Source: Aestuariicoccus sp032586235
GTDB lineage: Bacteria; Pseudomonadota; Alphaproteobacteria; Rhodobacterales; Rhodobacteraceae
DNA length: 45,080 nucleotides
Assembly: GCF_032586235.1 (NCBI RefSeq)
Contig: NZ_JAWHTD010000033.1
Coordinates: 1 to 45,080, forward strand
Direction of reading: 5' to 3'
Part shown: in pieces, positions 6,722 to 15,090 of the stretch
Layout of the letters: every line of letters starts with the position of its first letter
Position numbering within the stretch: the first letter of the stretch is position 1
Notes under the pieces: model-generated
What the model was told of the DNA's origin: nothing
Database searches by the model: none
The model's input: only the letters and a program-made list of their open reading frames with translations
Position numbers and translations under genes: made by a program

Positions 6722-8752
6722 TCATTGGTCCGCCTCGGTCTTGCGGACCAAGGCGTCGACCGCCACGGCGCGGGTCGGCGTGACGATCAGCGGATTGATC
6801 TCGATCTCGACGATCTGCTGCGCATGGTCCGTGACGTAATCCTGCACCGCCATCACCGCGCTGACAATGGCCGCCTGATCGGCCGCAGGCAGGCCGCGAT
6901 AGCCGTGCAGCAGCGGCGCGATGCGCAAACGATCGAGCGCCTGGGCGATCTCTTCGCGGCGCACGGGCAACAGAAGGTTGACAGTGTCCGCCCACAATTC
7001 GGTCAGCGTCCCCCCGGCCCCGAGGGTCAGCACGAAGCCATGCGCGGGGTCGGCCAGAACGCCGATCAAGAGCTCGGCCACGCCGTCGGTCACCATCTCT
7101 TCGACAAGAAAGCGCGTGCCGCCGATGCGCCGCGCGGCATTCGTCACCGCCTCCGGGCTGCAAAGGTTCAGCGCCACCGCGCCCGCTTCGGTCTTGTGCG
7201 CCAAACCCAGCCCCTTGAGCGCCAGCGCGGGCCGTCCGTGCGCCCAGTCCGCCGCCGCCTCGGGCGTCGCGACCACGGCGCTTTGCGGGGTTTCGACGCC
7301 GTATCGCGACAGATCCGTCTTGACTTCGGCCTCGGTCAGGGTGACGGGCGTCCCGATGGCCGGGCCTGGCAAAACCGGCGGCGCAAAGACTTGCGGCGCG
7401 CCGAGCGCGATGCAGGCCGCGACCGCGTCCAGCGCCGGCTCCAGCCCGCAAAGCGGGATCAGCCCGGCCTGCGACAGCCGCAGCGCCATCGCTTCGGGCA
7501 TGGTGTCGGGCAGGGTCGACAGGATGGCCAGCGGCATCCCCACCCGGCGCTGCGCGGCCGTGGCGGCGGCGACCAGCACCTCCCAATCCTGCGTGGCGCA
7601 GCGGTCGCTCCGCGGGAAATCGGCCACCAGCAGAGTGATGACGGCCCCGCCCGCCATCATCTCGGCAAAGACCATCTCCATCCGCTCGGCATCGCCCCAG
7701 ATGAAGGCGTGATAATCCAGCGGGTTGGCCAGCGTCACCAGCGGCCCCAGCGCATCGGCGAGCCGCGCTTTCTGGCTGTCGCCGAGGGGTGCGAATGTCA
7801 GGCCGCGCGCAGCGGCGGCGTCGGCGATCAGCCCCGCCTCGCCCCCCGAGCACGACAGCGCGGCCAGCCGGTTGGCGGGCAATGGGCCGATGGCGTGGGC
7901 CAGTTTCAGCGCCTCCAGCAGCGCCTCGAGCGACGCGACCCGCGCCATTCCTAGCCGCGCCAGCAATGCCGCCGCCCCGGCATCCGACCCCGCGAGCGAC
8001 GCGGTATGCGACACCGCCGCCACCCGCGCCGCATCCGACCGGCCGGATTTAAGCGCGATCACCGGCTTGCCAAGGCGGCGCGCGGTGGCGGCCATCGCCT
8101 CGAACGCCGCGATGTCGCCGAAGCCCTCGATATGCAGGCCAAGCCCGGTGATCCGGTCTTCGGCCAGCAAGGCCTCGGCCATTTCGGCCATCCCGGTCTG
8201 CGCCTGATTGCCCACCGTGCCGACAAAGGCCACCGGCAGGCCACGGGTCTGCATCGTCAGGTTCAGCGCGATGTTCGAGCTTTGGGTCAGGATCGCGACG
8301 CCCCGGTCGACCGGCACCAGCCCGTGGATATCGGGCCAGAGCGCGGTAGCGTCGAGCGCATTGATGAAGCCGTAGCAATTGGGCCCGACGATGGGCATGT
8401 CGCCGGCGGCTTCGATCAGGTCCCGGCTCAGCGCGCCGCCATCGCCGCTTTCGGCAAAGCCGCTGGCGAAACAGACCGCCCCGCCCGCGCCCATCTTGGC
8501 CAGTTCGCGCACGACGCCGATGGTGGCCTTGCGGTTGACGCCGATGAAAACGGCGTCGGGCGGGCTGTCTAACCAGCGCAGATCCGCGACGGCCTTGACC
8601 CCTTCGAGCGTGTCCGCGCGTGGATGCACCGCCTGCAGCGTCCCGGCAAAGCCCATCTTTTGCAGCCCGCGCAGCACCGCCCGCCCCCAGGCGCCGCCGC
8701 CGACCACGGCAACCGAGCGCGGCCGCAACAGGCGCGACAGATCGCGCGGCAC
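6722..8752 (-). CDS. ADP-forming acyl-CoA synthetase (CoA-binding + ligase + ATP-grasp)
   Basis: A 676-residue single-chain, ADP-forming acyl-CoA ligase. Residues about 8-125 are the CoA-binding domain (SVAVVGGGAWGRAVL), about 145-440 the succinyl-CoA-ligase-like domains with the phospho-histidine motif SHTASLAGSD (His near 249), and about 460-676 an ATP-grasp domain (ALKGLGLAHKTEAGAVALN). I chose the GTG at 8752, four bases beyond the acyl-CoA dehydrogenase stop; an ATG at 8845 would extend backwards into that gene with an arginine/serine-rich tail. In enterobacterial carnitine metabolism the ligase (CaiC) is AMP-forming, so an ADP-forming enzyme is a different solution if it activates gamma-butyrobetaine or crotonobetaine. 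The substrate is inferred only from the operon. Confidence 0.85.
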   Translation of the reverse strand: MPRDLSRLLRPRSVAVVGGGAWGRAVLRGLQKMGFAGTLQAVHPRADTLEGVKAVADLRWLDSPPDAVFIGVNRKATIGVVRELAKMGAGGAVCFASGFAESGDGGALSRDLIEAAGDMPIVGPNCYGFINALDATALWPDIHGLVPVDRGVAILTQSSNIALNLTMQTRGLPVAFVGTVGNQAQTGMAEMAEALLAEDRITGLGLHIEGFGDIAAFEAMAATARRLGKPVIALKSGRSDAARVAAVSHTASLAGSDAGAAALLARLGMARVASLEALLEALKLAHAIGPLPANRLAALSCSGGEAGLIADAAAARGLTFAPLGDSQKARLADALGPLVTLANPLDYHAFIWGDAERMEMVFAEMMAGGAVITLLVADFPRSDRCATQDWEVLVAAATAAQRRVGMPLAILSTLPDTMPEAMALRLSQAGLIPLCGLEPALDAVAACIALGAPQVFAPPVLPGPAIGTPVTLTEAEVKTDLSRYGVETPQSAVVATPEAAADWAHGRPALALKGLGLAHKTEAGAVALNLCSPEAVTNAARRIGGTRFLVEEMVTDGVAELLIGVLADPAHGFVLTLGAGGTLTELWADTVNLLLPVRREEIAQALDRLRIAPLLHGYRGLPAADQAAIVSAVMAVQDYVTDHAQQIVEIEINPLIVTPTRAVAVDALVRKTEADQ

Positions 8753-8756
8753 CGGG

Positions 8757-9917
8757 TCAGGACCCAAGCGGGCGCAAAAGCTCGCGCCCGATGATATGCC
8801 GCTGGATCTCGCTGGTGCCGTCCCAGATCCGCTCGACCCGCGCATCGCGCCAGAATCGCTCGATGGGCAGGTCCGACATCAGCCCCATCCCGCCGTGGAT
8901 CTGCAGCGCGGCGTCGGTGACCCGCGCCAGCATCTCGGTTGCATACAGCTTGGCGCTGGCGATCTCGCGGTTGGCGGGCAGGCCCTGATCCAGCCGCCAG
9001 GCCGAGGAAAGGGTCAGCCAATCGGATGCGTCGATCTCGGTGATCATGTCGGCGATTTGAAAGCTGACGCCCTGAAAGCGCCCGATGGGCTGGCCGAACT
9101 GACGCCGCTCGGCCGCATGGGCCAGCGCCAGATCAAAGACCCGGCGCGCACGGCCGACAGACATGGTGGCGACAGTGATCCGCGTGGCGTAAAGCCATTC
9201 GTTCATCACCGCAAAGCCACCATCCACCTCGCCCAGCAACTGCGCATCTGGCAGGCGGCAATCGTCGAATTCCAGAATGCAGTTCTTATACCCACGGTGG
9301 CTGACGCTGTCATAGCCCGCGCGAACAATAAATCCGGGATGGCCCCGGTCGACCAGGAAACAGCTGATCCGTTTCTTGGGGCCATGGGCTGTCTGGTCCT
9401 CACCCGTAGCGACGAAAACGATAAAGAAATCCGCGTGATCCGCGCCGGAGATAAAGTGTTTTGTGCCGTTGAGAACCCAGTCGCCTCCATCACGCCGCGC
9501 TGTGGTCTTCATGCCGCGCACGTCCGATCCGGCGTCGGGTTCGGTCATCGCCAGCGCGTCCATCCGCTCGCCGCGCACGGCGGGCAGAAGGTAGCGGTCG
9601 CGTTGATCGCCCTCGCAGGCCATCAGGATATTCTGCGGTCGCCCAAAGAAATGCGTGAGCGCCATGGACCCGCGCCCCAGCTCGCGCTCGACCAGCGCAA
9701 AATCAAGGTGGCCTAGCCCCGCGCCACCCACCTCTTCGGGGAAATTGCAGGCGTAAAAACCCAGCCCGATCACCTTGCGCTTGATCTCTTGCGCGATCTC
9801 TTGCGGCACCTCTCCACTGCGCTCGACCGCGGCCTCGTGCGGATAGATCTCGCGCTCGACGAAATCGCGCACGGTCGCGACGATCATTTCCTGTTCGTCT
9901 GTCAGCCCGAAATGCAT
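8757..9917 (-). CDS. Acyl-CoA dehydrogenase, probable gamma-butyrobetainyl-CoA dehydrogenase
   Basis: A 386-residue acyl-CoA dehydrogenase with all three domains: N-terminal MHFGLTDEQEMIVATVRDF, middle-domain AMTEPDAGSDVRGMKTTA, FAD segment RRQFGQPIGRFQGVSFQIADM, and C-terminal RIWDGTSEIQRHIIGRELL. The residue aligned with the catalytic glutamate of the IYEGT motif is aspartate. The start at 9917 is chosen because it gives a standard N-terminus and lies two bases after the carnitine dehydrogenase stop; the ATG at 9986 would add 23 unrelated residues. In this operon the natural substrate is gamma-butyrobetainyl-CoA, giving crotonobetainyl-CoA for CaiD; this is inferred from context. Electrons would go to ETF encoded elsewhere. 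Confidence 0.85.
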   Translation of the reverse strand: MHFGLTDEQEMIVATVRDFVEREIYPHEAAVERSGEVPQEIAQEIKRKVIGLGFYACNFPEEVGGAGLGHLDFALVERELGRGSMALTHFFGRPQNILMACEGDQRDRYLLPAVRGERMDALAMTEPDAGSDVRGMKTTARRDGGDWVLNGTKHFISGADHADFFIVFVATGEDQTAHGPKKRISCFLVDRGHPGFIVRAGYDSVSHRGYKNCILEFDDCRLPDAQLLGEVDGGFAVMNEWLYATRITVATMSVGRARRVFDLALAHAAERRQFGQPIGRFQGVSFQIADMITEIDASDWLTLSSAWRLDQGLPANREIASAKLYATEMLARVTDAALQIHGGMGLMSDLPIERFWRDARVERIWDGTSEIQRHIIGRELLRPLGS

Positions 9918-9919
9918 GG

Positions 9920-11329
9920 TCAGCCCTCCGCGTGGCGTCGGGCCAGCCGTTCGACGGCGGCCTGCACTTTCGGCAGCGGCGGACACGAGCGGCGCGTCTC
10001 AAGCGAGACATGCAGCAGGAACTGGTCGCAGGTGGCCATGACCCCTGCATCAGCATCGCGCCGCATCTCGTGGAAAAGACGCAGTTTCTTGCCCTCACCC
10101 AAAGTCACCCTTGTGGTCACGTGCACCGTCTCGCCCGCATGGGTTTCGTTGAGGTACTTGATCGTGGATTCGGCGGTGAAATAGCTGTTGCCCGCGTCAA
10201 CATAAGCCTGATCTGCGCCCACATGGGCCATCAGCACCTCCGACGCGTCGCTGAAGATCTGGCCGTAACGCCCCTCGTTCATGTGGCCGTTCATGTCGGT
10301 CCAATCCACCGGGATCACCCGCCGCACCGTGGTCAGCGGCACCTCGTCGGCAAGCGCGGGCCAGCGCGTCTTTTCGTGATCGCGGATCAGCGCGCCCGCT
10401 GCCGCGCCCTGCTGTTTCAGCGCGCGCATCATCGCGACAAGGTTGTTGTCACGAAGCCGTTCCAACTGCCGGATCGACATCTGCCCCGATTGCGCGTCGG
10501 ATTGATCGGCGATCAGATCGACCAGCTCGTCAGTGAACTCGGGCACATCCATCAGCTTGGTCCAGGGCCATTTCAGGCAAGGACCGAACTGCGCCATGAA
10601 GTGGCGCATTCCGGCCTCGCCCCCGGCCACGCGGTAGGTCTCGAACAGCCCCATCTGCCCCCAACGCAGGCCAAACCCATAGCGGATCGCGTTGTCGATT
10701 TCCTCGGTCGTGGCGATGCCGTCCTTGACCAGCCAGAGCGCCTCGCGCCAGACGGCCTCGAGAAAGCGGTCAGCGATATGCGCGTCGATCTCGGCCCGGA
10801 CATGAAGCGGATACATTCCGATTCCTGTCAGGATATCCTTCGCCTTTTCAATGGCCTCCGGGTCGGTCTTCACGCTTGGCACCAGCTCGACCAACGGCAA
10901 CAGGTAGACCGGATTGAACGGATGCGCGACGACGATCCGCGCAGCCAGCGGCTGATCCTGCTGCAGCTCGGACGGTTTGAACCCAGAGGTCGAGGAACCG
11001 ATCACCACGTCAGGTGAGATATGCGGCGCAATCTCATGATAAACATTGTGTTTCAGGTCCAGCCGCTCGGGCACGCTTTCCTGCACCCAGGCCGCGCCCT
11101 GCACCGCCTCGGCCAGAGTGGCGCAAAAGGTGATGCGGCCGCGTTCGGGCATAGGCGCCTCGTAGAGCATGGGCAACGTGCGGGCGGCGTTGGCCATGAC
11201 CTCGGCCAGCTTGCGCTCGGCCTCCGGGTCGGGGTCGAAGACCCGAACGTCCCAACCCATCAGGGCAAAGCGCGCGGCCCAGCCGCCGCCGATCACGCCA
11301 CCGCCGAGAATGGCCGCTGTTTGTGTCAT
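9920..11329 (-). CDS. lcdH: L-carnitine 3-dehydrogenase fused to betainyl-CoA thioesterase
   Basis: A 469-residue two-domain enzyme. Residues 1-320 are a 3-hydroxyacyl-CoA-dehydrogenase-type NAD domain (ILGGGVIGGGWAARFALMG; SSTSGFKPSEL; HPFNPVYLLPLVE at about 136-148), as in L-carnitine dehydrogenases, which oxidise carnitine to 3-dehydrocarnitine. From about 335 to the end is a hotdog-fold thioesterase (VDWTDMNGHMNEGRY), as in the betainyl-CoA thioesterases that release glycine betaine. The two reactions flank the BKACE step encoded upstream, so the fusion joins steps one and three. Its ATG overlaps the SDR stop by four bases. The frame can be extended to 11635, but only through the SDR gene in another frame. 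Confidence 0.92.
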   Translation of the reverse strand: MTQTAAILGGGVIGGGWAARFALMGWDVRVFDPDPEAERKLAEVMANAARTLPMLYEAPMPERGRITFCATLAEAVQGAAWVQESVPERLDLKHNVYHEIAPHISPDVVIGSSTSGFKPSELQQDQPLAARIVVAHPFNPVYLLPLVELVPSVKTDPEAIEKAKDILTGIGMYPLHVRAEIDAHIADRFLEAVWREALWLVKDGIATTEEIDNAIRYGFGLRWGQMGLFETYRVAGGEAGMRHFMAQFGPCLKWPWTKLMDVPEFTDELVDLIADQSDAQSGQMSIRQLERLRDNNLVAMMRALKQQGAAAGALIRDHEKTRWPALADEVPLTTVRRVIPVDWTDMNGHMNEGRYGQIFSDASEVLMAHVGADQAYVDAGNSYFTAESTIKYLNETHAGETVHVTTRVTLGEGKKLRLFHEMRRDADAGVMATCDQFLLHVSLETRRSCPPLPKVQAAVERLARRHAEG

Positions 11330-12087
11330 GGCGTCAAAGTCTCCGTATGTCCGTCGATGGCCAGGATCTGGCCGGAAATCTTGCGCGCGCCGTCCGAGGC
11401 GAGCCAGAGCACAGTGTCGGTCACATCCTGGGCGGTGACCCAGCTGCGCAGCGACACGCCCTTGACGTATTGCGCGCGCACCGCGTCTGGATCGAGGCCC
11501 GAGGCCGCGGATTCCATCGCCACGACACGGTCCATCCGGTCGCCCTCGACCGCGCCGGGGCAGATGGCGTTGACGCGGATGCCGGCGGGGCCAAGCTCCA
11601 TCGCGAGCGTCTTGGTCAGCCCGACGATGCCCCATTTCACCGTGGCATAGGGCGCACGCAGCGGATAGCCGAATTGCCCGGCGGTGGACGAGGTCAGCAC
11701 GATCAGCCCGGCGCCCTGCGCGCGCATCAGCCGTGCGGCCCAGCGGCAGGTCAGGAAAGCCCCGGTCAGGTTGACGTCGATGCAGGCGCGCCAGCCTTCC
11801 AGCGGCAGATCCTCGATCCGGCCTGCCGGGCCGCCGGTGCCGGCATTTGCACAGACCACGTCGATGCCGCCCCAGGCGTCTTCGACGGCCTGCAGGAATG
11901 CCTGCATCTGGCCTTCGTCGGTCACATCTGCGACCGCGCCGATGTGACCCGGAAAATCCGCCTGGAACGCCGCCACCGCGCCCGCGTCGGCGTCGCAGAT
12001 CGCCACCCGGTCGCCGCGCGCGGCGAAACCGGCGGCCATGGCCCGGCCCAGCCCGCTGGCCCCGCCGGTGATCAGAACGCGGCTCAT
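11326..12087 (-). CDS. Short-chain dehydrogenase/reductase of the carnitine operon
   Basis: A 253-residue classical SDR with the cofactor motif TGGASGLG (7-14), the acidic residue at the end of beta-2 (CDAD, suggesting NAD rather than NADP), NAG at about 81-83, the catalytic serine in LTSSTAG and YATVK (Tyr147, Lys151). It is coupled by ATGA overlaps to the lipoprotein gene before it and the carnitine dehydrogenase gene after it. No step of the core L-carnitine pathway needs an SDR. It might act on D-carnitine, on the acetoacetate released by BKACE, or on another hydroxy-betaine. The family is certain; the substrate is not. Confidence 0.88.
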   Translation of the reverse strand: MSRVLITGGASGLGRAMAAGFAARGDRVAICDADAGAVAAFQADFPGHIGAVADVTDEGQMQAFLQAVEDAWGGIDVVCANAGTGGPAGRIEDLPLEGWRACIDVNLTGAFLTCRWAARLMRAQGAGLIVLTSSTAGQFGYPLRAPYATVKWGIVGLTKTLAMELGPAGIRVNAICPGAVEGDRMDRVVAMESAASGLDPDAVRAQYVKGVSLRSWVTAQDVTDTVLWLASDGARKISGQILAIDGHTETLTP

Positions 12088-12527
12088 GCGCCGCTCATCC
12101 GGTCGAGGTCATAGCCGTACCACGTTAGGATCTTGCGTGCCGCCGCCAGCCGGTCGCCCGGCGCGCCGGTGCGGTCCATGATCCAGACCCGCGATCCGTT
12201 GGGGTCGCCAAGCGCGGCGGTGCGGTTGCCGATGTCGAGCCAATGCACCCAGACCGGATCGCCGCCCACGAGCAGACGCCCCTCTCCGGTGTCGGCGAGC
12301 GCCAGGGCGACACCGTCCAGCTCCAGCGTCTTGGCCGTCACCCGAACCCTGGTGCCAGGTGCCAGCCCCGCGCCGGAGACGACGATCCATTCTCCCGCCA
12401 ACCGCTTGAGCGTCACATCAGCCTGTGAGGCGATGGGGGCCGTGGGGTTGCGCAGGGGAATGTCCACCCGCGGCAACGTCGCCGCCGTAGTGCAGCCCGC
12501 CAGCACGAGGGGCAAAACCCATTTCAT
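12084..12527 (-). CDS. Lipocalin-like lipoprotein
   Basis: A 147-residue protein with a signal peptide and lipobox (MKWVLPLVLAGC), so probably lipid-anchored after Cys12. The mature part reads like a short lipocalin-family domain: RLAGEWIVVSG near its start (the GxW block) and the C-terminal ILTWYGYDLDRM. Both ends overlap neighbours by four bases (SGNH hydrolase upstream, SDR downstream), so it is translated as part of the carnitine operon. The start at 12527 is set by the signal peptide; the longer frame to 12662 runs into the hydrolase gene. A role as a periplasmic binder of a hydrophobic ligand such as an acyl group is possible but unproven. Confidence 0.75.
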   Translation of the reverse strand: MKWVLPLVLAGCTTAATLPRVDIPLRNPTAPIASQADVTLKRLAGEWIVVSGAGLAPGTRVRVTAKTLELDGVALALADTGEGRLLVGGDPVWVHWLDIGNRTAALGDPNGSRVWIMDRTGAPGDRLAAARKILTWYGYDLDRMSGA

Positions 12528-13162
12528 CCGTCGATCCGCGCCAGCTGACCGGCCACCACCCGCGCCATGGCCGCGCCAAAGCTCTGGTGCGCCTCGGCCT
12601 CCCAATGCACGCCGTCGGTGTCCGACACGGTGACGTGGTCGCCCGCATTCACGAAGCCACAACCGATCCGGGCGGCGGCGGCCTCGATCTGGCCGGCCAT
12701 CCCGGTCTGGCGCGCCTCGGCCCCGGCGAAGACATCTGTCAGAACGCCGGTTTCGCGCACCGGCGGCGGCGCGATCAGAAGGTCGGCGGAATGCACGCCC
12801 TCGGCCCGCGCCGCGCGGATCATCCGTTCGAGCGAGCGGGCGATTTCATAGGCGCTCACGGTGAAGCGCGGTTTGAGGTCGTTCGTTCCAAGCATGATAA
12901 TCATCAGGTCGACGGGCTTATGCGAATGCAGGATCGCGGGCAGCACGGCGAGGCCGTTGCGCACGCCGCCCTCGACCGGATCGTCGTGCACGGTGGTGCG
13001 GCCCGGCAGGCCCTCGGTGATCACGCGCACCTTGGGGCCCAAAGCCTCAGCCATGACGTCCGGCCAGGGCGTGCCGGGGGCATAGCGGCGCGATTCCCCG
13101 GCGACGAGCATCGGCTTGGTGCCGTGACTGTTGCTGTCGCCGTAGATCAGAACGGTTTTCAT
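12524..13162 (-). CDS. SGNH/GDSL-family hydrolase
   Basis: A 212-residue SGNH esterase-type protein without a signal peptide, hence probably cytoplasmic. All blocks are visible: GDSNS with nucleophile Ser10, the glycine block EGLPGRTT, GTND, and the C-terminal DGVHWEAEAH with the catalytic Asp and His near 183 and 186. It is the second gene of the carnitine operon, overlapping the BKACE stop and the lipoprotein start by four bases each. A substrate linked to the operon would be an O-acylcarnitine, hydrolysed to free carnitine and fatty acid; this is my inference. Close relatives are annotated as arylesterases or GDSL lipases without a defined role. Confidence 0.85.
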   Translation of the reverse strand: MKTVLIYGDSNSHGTKPMLVAGESRRYAPGTPWPDVMAEALGPKVRVITEGLPGRTTVHDDPVEGGVRNGLAVLPAILHSHKPVDLMIIMLGTNDLKPRFTVSAYEIARSLERMIRAARAEGVHSADLLIAPPPVRETGVLTDVFAGAEARQTGMAGQIEAAAARIGCGFVNAGDHVTVSDTDGVHWEAEAHQSFGAAMARVVAGQLARIDG

Positions 13163-14073
13163 CCGCGTGGCGCCTGCTTGGTCAGGCCCAGCTTTGTGCG
13201 GACCTCCTCGGGGCCGATAACCCGCGCGCCCAGCCGCTCGACGATCCCGACCGCGCGGTCCACAAGCTGGGCGTTGGTGGCCAGGACGCCCTTGTCGAGA
13301 AAGAGGTTGTCCTCGAGCCCCACGCGCACGTTGCCGCCCGCCAGGACCGACGCCGCGACAAAAGGCATCTGGTTGCGCCCCAGCGCGAAGGCGCTGAAGG
13401 TCCAGCCCGCGGGCACGTTGTTCACCATCGCCATGAAAGTGTTCAGATCGTCCGGCGCGCCCCAGGGCACGCCCATGCAAAGCTGCACCAGCGCGGGGTC
13501 GTCCAGAACGCCCTCCTTGACCAATTCCTGCGCGAACCACAGATGGCCGGTGTCAAACGCCTCGATCTCGGGCTTGACGCCCAGATCGGTCATCATCCGG
13601 CCCATGGCCCGCAGCATGCCGGGGGTGTTGGTCATGACGTAATCGGCCTCGGCAAAGTTCATCGTGCCGCAATCGAGCGTGCAGATCTCGGGCCGGCATT
13701 CGGCCACATGAGCCACCCGTTCGGTCGCGCCGATCATGTCGGTGCCTGCGGCGTCCACCGGCAGAGGTGTCTCGACCCCGCCAAAGGTGATGTCGCCGCC
13801 CATGCCGGCGGTCAGGTTCAGCACCACATCCACATCCGCCGCGCGGATGCGGTCGGTCACCTCGCGGTAATATTCGGTCTTGCGCGAGGGCGCGCCGGTT
13901 TCGGGGTCGCGAACGTGGCAATGCACCACCGCCGCGCCGGCACGCGCGGCCTCGATCGCGCTGTCGGCGATCTCTTTCGGCGAGCGCGGCACATGCGGGC
14001 TCCGGTCCTGTGTGCCGCCCGATCCGGTCACGGCACAGGTGATGAAAACCTCGCGGTTCATGGTGAGTGGCAT
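13159..14073 (-). CDS. Beta-keto acid cleavage enzyme (BKACE, DUF849), dehydrocarnitine type
   Basis: A 304-residue TIM-barrel protein of the BKACE family, which condenses a beta-keto acid with acetyl-CoA to give acetoacetate and a new CoA ester. The metal site pair HCH (51-53, in VVHCHVRDPETG) and the family blocks LDCGTMNF, MGVPWGAPDDLNTF and VRVGLEDN are present. Beside a carnitine dehydrogenase and a betainyl-CoA thioesterase the substrate is expected to be 3-dehydrocarnitine, giving betainyl-CoA. The start at 14073 has GGAGG five bases upstream; a second ATG four codons later has no such site. It is the first gene of the eight-gene operon and diverges from the CdhR-type regulator across 75 bases. 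Confidence 0.92.
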   Translation of the reverse strand: MPLTMNREVFITCAVTGSGGTQDRSPHVPRSPKEIADSAIEAARAGAAVVHCHVRDPETGAPSRKTEYYREVTDRIRAADVDVVLNLTAGMGGDITFGGVETPLPVDAAGTDMIGATERVAHVAECRPEICTLDCGTMNFAEADYVMTNTPGMLRAMGRMMTDLGVKPEIEAFDTGHLWFAQELVKEGVLDDPALVQLCMGVPWGAPDDLNTFMAMVNNVPAGWTFSAFALGRNQMPFVAASVLAGGNVRVGLEDNLFLDKGVLATNAQLVDRAVGIVERLGARVIGPEEVRTKLGLTKQAPRG

Positions 14074-14148
14074 CGCGTCCTCCGTCCGACCTGCCCGCTC
14101 AGCATTGGCGCTGGCGCGGCGGCTCACCTTGCGGTATCAGACAAAACC

Positions 14149-15090
14149 ATGCGTAATCGGACAGAAGCCTGCGACATCGCCTTTTTGCTGCTGCCGCGGT
14201 TTTCAAACCTGTGCCTGTCCAATTGCCTCGAGCCGCTGCGCGCCGCCAACAGCTTCCTCAGCGCGCCGCATTACCGCTGGCAGTTTCTCAGCGTGGATGG
14301 CGGCGTTGTCCGGTCAAGCTCGGACATGCCGGTTCAGCCCGGCGCAGGGCTGGCGGATATGGCGCCGGTGTCGCGGCTCTATATCATTTCAAGCTATGAA
14401 CACCTGGCCCACGACACCGCCGCGCTGCGCCGGGCGCTCCGGCGCGCGTCGGCGCGGTCGGGGATGGTGTTGGGGCTCGATTCCGGGGCCTGGCTGATGG
14501 CGGCGGCGGGGCTGCTGGACGGGCGGCAGGCAACGATCCACTGGGATCTGCTCGAGGCCTTCGACGAGCGCTTTCACCGCGTGCAAGCGCAGCGGCAATC
14601 CTATGTGCGCGACGGCGACCGGGTGACCTGCGGCGGTGCGATGGCGGCCTTCGACCTGACGCGCGACATGATCCGGCGCGACCTTGGCCCGGCGATCACC
14701 CTGGACGTCGAGGGGCTGTTCCGGCCGCGCGCGCCCGCGCCGGACGTGCCGCAAGGCGATCCGCTGGTGGCGCGGATGGTGGCGCGGATGCGTGCGCGGA
14801 TCGAGGACCCGCAGCCCCTGCCCCAGCTCGCGCGTGATCTGGGCACCACGCCGCGCACGCTGGCGCGGCGCGTGCAGGCGGCGACGGGGCAAAGCCCCTC
14901 GGCGCTCTATCGTCACCTGCGCCTGACCGCCGCGCGGCAGATGATCGAGACCGGCGCGGCCTCGGTCACCGAGGTGGCGCTGCGCTGCGGCTACGAAGAC
15001 CCCACGGCGCTGACCCGCGCGTTCAAGGCGCGTTTCGGGCAGAGCCCGCAGGCGCTTCGCCGGACGATGGCCGCAAACCGGGCATGGTAA
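14149..15090 (+). CDS. cdhR: GlxA-family (DJ-1/PfpI + AraC HTH) regulator, CdhR-like
   Basis: A 313-residue regulator with an N-terminal DJ-1/PfpI-like domain (about 8-180; GLDSGAWLMAAAGLLDG has serine at the nucleophile elbow, typical of regulators that have lost catalysis) and a C-terminal AraC double helix-turn-helix (about 210-310; LARDLGTTPRTLARRVQAAT and the EVALRCGYEDPTALTRAFKARFG signature). CdhR, the carnitine catabolism activator of Pseudomonas, has this architecture. It is divergent from the BKACE-led operon, so both promoters must lie in 14074-14148. The start is the ATG at 14149 because residues before it are low-complexity antisense read-through of the BKACE gene. Likely an activator that senses carnitine. 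Confidence 0.85.
   Translation: MRNRTEACDIAFLLLPRFSNLCLSNCLEPLRAANSFLSAPHYRWQFLSVDGGVVRSSSDMPVQPGAGLADMAPVSRLYIISSYEHLAHDTAALRRALRRASARSGMVLGLDSGAWLMAAAGLLDGRQATIHWDLLEAFDERFHRVQAQRQSYVRDGDRVTCGGAMAAFDLTRDMIRRDLGPAITLDVEGLFRPRAPAPDVPQGDPLVARMVARMRARIEDPQPLPQLARDLGTTPRTLARRVQAATGQSPSALYRHLRLTAARQMIETGAASVTEVALRCGYEDPTALTRAFKARFGQSPQALRRTMAANRAW

Noticed and set aside
6482..7954. A 490-codon plus-strand frame over the CoA ligase gene
   Set aside because: Antisense of a well-supported enzyme gene; no family features.
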